Positions 54,801 through 60,800 of a stretch of 64,000 bases of DNA are shown in pieces. How positions within the stretch are numbered: the first letter of the stretch is position 1; each line of letters starts with the position of its first letter. This stretch comes from Brasenia schreberi. Lineage: Eukaryota; Streptophyta; Magnoliopsida; Nymphaeales; Cabombaceae. The notes under the pieces are model-generated. The model was given only the letters and a program-made list of their open reading frames with translations. It ran no database searches and had not been told where the DNA came from. Position numbers and translations under genes: made by a program. The stretch covers positions 34,237,501 to 34,301,500 of the forward strand of contig JAYKKT010000090.1 of NCBI GenBank assembly GCA_036023115.1. The letters run 5' to 3'.

Positions 54801-57800
54801 AAAGGGGGAGAAACTCCTTAGCAAGTTAGGAACCCGAATTATCTTCGACCCAACTTGAGGGGAGTGTTAGAATAGAGTTTGTGTTAGTCATTACATACAA
54901 TGTATTAAGCTAGTGCTTTAAAATGTTTTTAAAGGTTCTTTAAATTAGGAATCACTTATTAAGGGCAATGTCATATTTTTCCTTTATGTGATGTATTATA
55001 AACCTAGTGGTCAGCCGACCACAACAAGTAAAAAAATAAAGAGAGAAGGCAGCCATCTGTTAAGAAAAGGGGCTGAACCCGATTTCCAATTTCTTATTTT
55101 GCATGATTAGCATCGCTTCCTCGTTGATTGTTGATTATTCAACACTCTCTAGTGCCCCCATAGGGCCCATACTGCACATCCATCTGTTACATTTAGAACC
55201 AGTGTTAGCTAAGGGGCTCTGCATCAATCAACTCAATTATTGGCAAACTCCAGGCGTCAAAGCAACAAGAGAACCGGATTTCGTATTCTTGAAGTTGAAG
55301 GCAACCGTTTGAAATGGGGTTAAAGACGCAGTGAGAACTTCCATTGGTGGGATTTGGTATATGATGTAGATTTGCATCTGCCTTCATTCTTCTTGATAGT
55401 TCCTCTTTAGCTATTGGGCATTTACTAGATTAAACACATACTCAGAATCTTCAACTATATGGATTTGGTATATCCAATATTTGTCAAAGATCCTCATAGA
55501 AATTTTCCCAAGAAATAGAAACCTACTTCTAGTTGTTAACAAGGAATTGAAATTTTTGACACTGACTGTTGCACCACCAGAGAAATCCTTCAAGGGTCAC
55601 GAAAAATACATCAACTTTTAGAGAAGGATTTTCCACTTCCAAAGGAATACCGAGGTGGGACTTGTACTTCTAAATTACTTGCATAAAAACAAGGTATCTT
55701 GCAATAGAGTAAATTGGCTTAGTTTTTGCTTAACATGTTTTTCACATTTCATCAGCCAATCACTTGGGACCAACAAAGGAAGGGAGCAATTGACAGGAAG
55801 CTTCAATATACAACCTCATATTCTGAAAGCAAATAGATGCGACAAACATCACACTAGATTTCCACCATTGGTAATACTTATATGATGAAATTAAGTATTA
55901 GAACAATTGTATGTATATTTATTTAATCCATTTCACTAGCAGGATTCTTAAGCAGGAAAGAACTTTTTGTGATATGTTTCTAATTAGGAATCATTTCTTG
56001 ATCAACATGAAACTCAGAAACAACAAGAACTAAACTTTTTCCCATACTAGATGGGGTCAGCTAAACAGGAAACTCAGAAACAGAACAAAATTCATCCACA
56101 TTGTCGCTAAGGTAAGGATAAGAAAAGAACATACTCTAGACAAAAATTGATATGCTAGCCTTGAACCATGGTTCTCCTCAATATATAAGAAAAGTCGTAT
56201 GATCTGAAACATTCAAAATCAAGAGCAAATGATTAGTTGTACTCATTTGTATATATACACACATGCACAATTGCATGGATGCACATGTAAGGCATAGAAG
56301 GCATGCATATGAAGCAGGTATATTTGTCTAAACCTTTGAAGAAGAAATAAAAGATGCTTATCATGGTGGAAGCCTACCCAGTACTGTTCGTTAGAGTAAC
56401 GGTTGATCAAGTATTTTTCGACAACTCAAAGAAAAATAACCAAAAATACAGGACACCACATTTGAGTATATTACTGCCATGACGTACAAGTGCACAACAT
56501 GCTTCAACTAATTCTTCAAAAATAGCAACCATTTTTCTTTCTTCCTTTTATTTGATTTGGAAGCTGGAATTTAGGTAGATCCCTCCCACCCCCCCCCCCC
56601 CACCCCCCCGCCCCGCAGATGAACAAACGAGGGTGCTGAATTCCACATCCAGGTTAAGAGCGAAGCCCCTAAGCCAGGTGAGTCCCGGCCCTTTGAGCAA
56701 ATAACAACAGTACTGATGGAAACTGATGCTTCAAGAATTACAAGGATTAATTACAGACTTAATACAGCTATAGTTCCTTACCAAAGTTGAGATATCTTCT
56801 TCTGTACTAGCACCATATTTATCAACAGGGAGATTGCCATCATTGGCTTCAATATTCGTAATTACTGGTGATGAAAAAAGAATAACCCCAAATCTCATAG
56901 GGACATTATTCTCATACAAAGATATAATCATCTCAATGGTCTGCAACATACCAAACACACCAATTAAGAGAAAAAAAACAGGTGAACTTATTTAATGAAT
57001 AAAAATGACGATAAATGATAAAAGTTATTCTATAACTAAAAAAACAGGAAAATGACAATCTACTTGCCTGAAGCCCACATGTTGTAGCTGGATCAATTAC
57101 GTAAACAGCATGGAATATATTCTTACGTATATACCGAAGCTGCCCAGGGAAGACTGGCATCAATAGCTGTGACAGGAAGAACAATCTCATGAGCAAAAGT
57201 TGAATTACACACACACAGAAGATTCTGAAAGAACCAGCAAACTCCATACATATGTTGACAATTGAAAATCATTGTCTATAAACATCTATCCACTTGGTCA
57301 TACCTCGTTTATGTTGCTTCGCCAACGCATGTACATGGGATCCTCCTCCAAGTTGTTCAAATAGTGAACATGGGTAGAACGAAAATCAACACGGAAAGTA
57401 ACAGAATCAGATGGTGGTGGAGCTAGCAACAATTTCTTTATTGTGCTTGAAGGGATCTGAAATTCAAAATCATTTCACAAAAAAAAAAGAAAAAGAAAAT
57501 GACTGTTAGGAACTTATGATACGTTCATTTGCCAACTGTGTGCGAACAAATCCACCAAGAGAACTGGTTTAATCAATTTTAGACAAGAGCAAGCATGTGC
57601 TCGAATTTGTTGGTATATGGCATCAATATGGCAATTGAAATATGGGAACAACGATCTACAATTCATTATCAAATGAAGGTCATATAATTTTTTAAACCTA
57701 AAAGTGCTTGTCAACATATCTAAATACTTAAACAAGTAATAATGTCAATTTCACACATGCTGCTTTGCAAGGACAACATTCATACTCCAACCAACCATAA

Positions 57801-60800
57801 TATTTTAATATACACCATATACACATGGACATGCACGTGCAGCTGCCGCAAGCATATATGCTTAGACAGAAAATGCTATGACGTGACCACCACCAATACA
57901 TACCAATTGCACAGTGCACACCAGCAACATTAAAGGTCATCATTGACGGTCTATGAATTCATCGCACAATTAGAGTTTACTGTCAACATACTAATTTATG
58001 CACACAGTGTACTTGATAAAAAAACAATTGATTTAAATTGTTTTTGTCAAGCAGAGGAATATTAATACCTACACAGTGTTTGAAAAGGAAACAATCAAAC
58101 ATGATCTTGCTTTTCTGGAGTTATAGGAGAAAAGGTTGAGCTCAATGGCAAGCAAGAATCCATGTGAAGTAACCAACCGCACTTGCTATGGAAAAAGACT
58201 TGGTTTTGGGCATTGTAAAATTAACCCCCTTCAATAGCACAATTGTTCTCTTTCTGGTTGTTGGTAGATGCCTTGTCAGTGACGGAGTCCAACAAGGAAA
58301 TAATTGAATCCCTACAACAACTTTTTTATGGGGAAAATTTTCAACAATTACTAGAACACATTAGAAATCTTAATACCAATTCACCATGTCACGGTTTGAA
58401 GGAAATGTTAAGACTCGTCAAGAAATGCAGACTCTGATTTCTGGCAAAACCAAGCAAAAGAGAGAGAGCATTATGGGTGCCAGATTGTTGCAGCAACCTT
58501 GTGAGTGAAGGAAGTAAAAAAAACTGGCAGATTTGTATTGTTAAGAAGGGAAAGTTGAGGCAGCACCAGGGCCACTAGAACCAAGTTCCACTCGGGCCAT
58601 CTAGGCCTTCAGGGGGGGGCAACGGTTAGTTTACTAGCCATTGGGCCCCTCCAACGGCTCTCAGATGTTGATGCTTCTCCTCTTGCTGCTCTATTTCATT
58701 TATAAATATCACCCTTGTATACAATAAACAGGAACAAGCCTTATGGCTTGATTTTATGTAAAATTCTTCTCTTATGAAAAGTTCATTCAATAAAGTTTGA
58801 TTTCATTCAATTTGATTTCAGGTTTTCGTACCTGTATTTTCTTACATGGTATTAAAGCCTAATCGTGGGTTTTGATTGTGTTGTGTTGCATTGGATGAGA
58901 GGGGAGAACGCCGCTGGTTGAGATGGTCCGGTTGTGGTGGGGCTTGCAAAAAGCAACTCAGTTTTGGGCAGCTGGTTGTTGGATTGGCGATGATAAGGAG
59001 TGACGATGGCCAGGAGCACGGCACTGAGAGAGAGAGAAGAGGGAAACGAAAACAGTGATGGTGGCAGGGCCACAACGAGGCGGCAAGTGGTGCTAGGGTT
59101 TTTCTGATCTTCGAAGCTTAAGAGGGTGGTTCTTGTATTCTAATAAGAATGTGCGCCGAAGAGCTTGCCTGCACCTAAGCGTCCCTCATCCTTTACGATG
59201 ATGGCATTCCCATCAGGGCATAGAAAATTGCAACATTGAAGTATGCAAATGACTCGATTGATTCATACTAGCCTAGCCTATTCTCCAAGCTTTTAGAGAA
59301 GAGGAATCTTGAAGATCTAATCTTGAGTGTTGGTTCTGGCGTGGGGAGGTTGTGGCAGTTGCAGTTCCTCCAGCTAGAGGTGATTGTGTTGCAGTTGGAG
59401 GCAGTGTTGGTGCCATTGTTGAAGAGACGATGTGAGAATGTGTCGGCATTGAGTGATGGATGGAGGCAGCGATGGATGGACGGATCGAGGGTAGAAGAGG
59501 TTTTGGGTGATGTATGGTCACGGGGATGATGCAGTAGCAGAGTGTTGGCAATGTTGATGATCAACTAAGAGAGAGGGGGAGTTGGTTTATGGTGAGAGAG
59601 AAAGGAATGTGATTTTGCGTGTGAGAGAGGGATCAGTTATGTTCCCCTTTGGCTTGTTTTTTTGTTGTAGGATGTTGATATTTTGGCAAAAGAAGAGATG
59701 CAGATCGGGTTCGACGGATCAGACCCGATTTGTGCCACTTGACCCACCGTTTGGTTCATATGCTTGCTGTAAGCTCCATTTCTTCATTTGGAGTCAACCC
59801 AGGTGTGTTCCTTCCAAGTTATTGATTTTTTTTATGATATTTAGCATATCAATTGGTTAGTTTTTTCTTATGAAGATAGATTGTTAGACAATAAGTTGTA
59901 TCGTCATGTGATTAAGATTTCGTGTTGTAGCTATATGTCACTGGTGTTGGCCATTTGTTAAAGACCTGTGTGTTAAGGTGCTTCAATTGGGATTATGACA
60001 ACCTATATGTTATTAGCCATTGGTTGGAGAAGAGTAAATGTTTTAAGATGCACTTAACTGTCATTTGATATCTTATGCTTGTAGATAGTTTATCTTGGTC
60101 ATGATAATTTTGTTATGCTTGATGCAGATAGTTGTTTTTCAAAAGGACATGCATAGTTTTTATGTGCAAAAGTCTTTGAAAACAATATATAAAAAGAGTC
60201 TTTTATGTATCATCTTGTTAAAAACCCAATTTTGATCATCTTGTTGAATTCTCTTATTCTTATTGAGTCACGTTTGGGCTTTCTTATTTAAGGGCCTTGG
60301 TGATTTGATGAGATTGATTTGATGGTCGAAGCTTAACCTTCAAGCTTTTGATGGTTCAAATTTAGTCTTAAAAGTCGGGTTGAAGCTTAGACTTACAGCC
60401 TTGGATGGTTTGAGCTTAGCCGTAAAAGCTCGGTTCGTGTTTGTTGAATCATTGATACATATTAGCCTCTTATAATATCTGAAATTTGTTATGACTCATG
60501 AACTTATTTGCCTTAAAAGTCGGGTTGAAACTTCCTCACATATGTTGAATGCATTCAGGTATCTGATCCTTTAGATGTTGTATAGAGTATAGTGGACAAA
60601 CAATTATATTGGATGCTGTTTGACGGTTCTAAGTGCACTAGAGGCATGGGAATTGGTATGTGCACCATCTCCTGAATAAGAAAGATAGGAATGCTCACTA
60701 CATTCTTACAGTGAGATCTCACCAATAATGAAACATAGTGTCAGGCCATCATCTATGGTCTAGACTTGATACCGGCCCGACATACAAAGGGTAGAGGTCT

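Larger units (their letters stand above)
50075..55144 (+). mobile_element. Copia-type LTR retrotransposon E
   Basis: LTRs 50075-50347 and 54865-55144, primer site TGGTATCAGAGC at 50348, polypurine tract CCAACTTGAGGGGAG before the 3' LTR. The 5' LTR starts with a (TG)8 run where the 3' LTR has one TG. Flanks GTCTC and CTCTC agree at 4 of 5 bases. Coding capacity is heavily decayed and a separate LTR sits in its reverse transcriptase. Confidence 0.9.

Noticed and set aside
58243..58437. Plus-strand frame 58243-58437 as a gene
   Set aside because: Short, no recognised domain, next to an old RTE fragment; no support beyond being open.
59268..59564. Serine/threonine/proline-rich minus-strand frames at 59268-59564
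   Set aside because: Low-complexity antisense translation of GT-rich sequence inside the pol-less LTR element.
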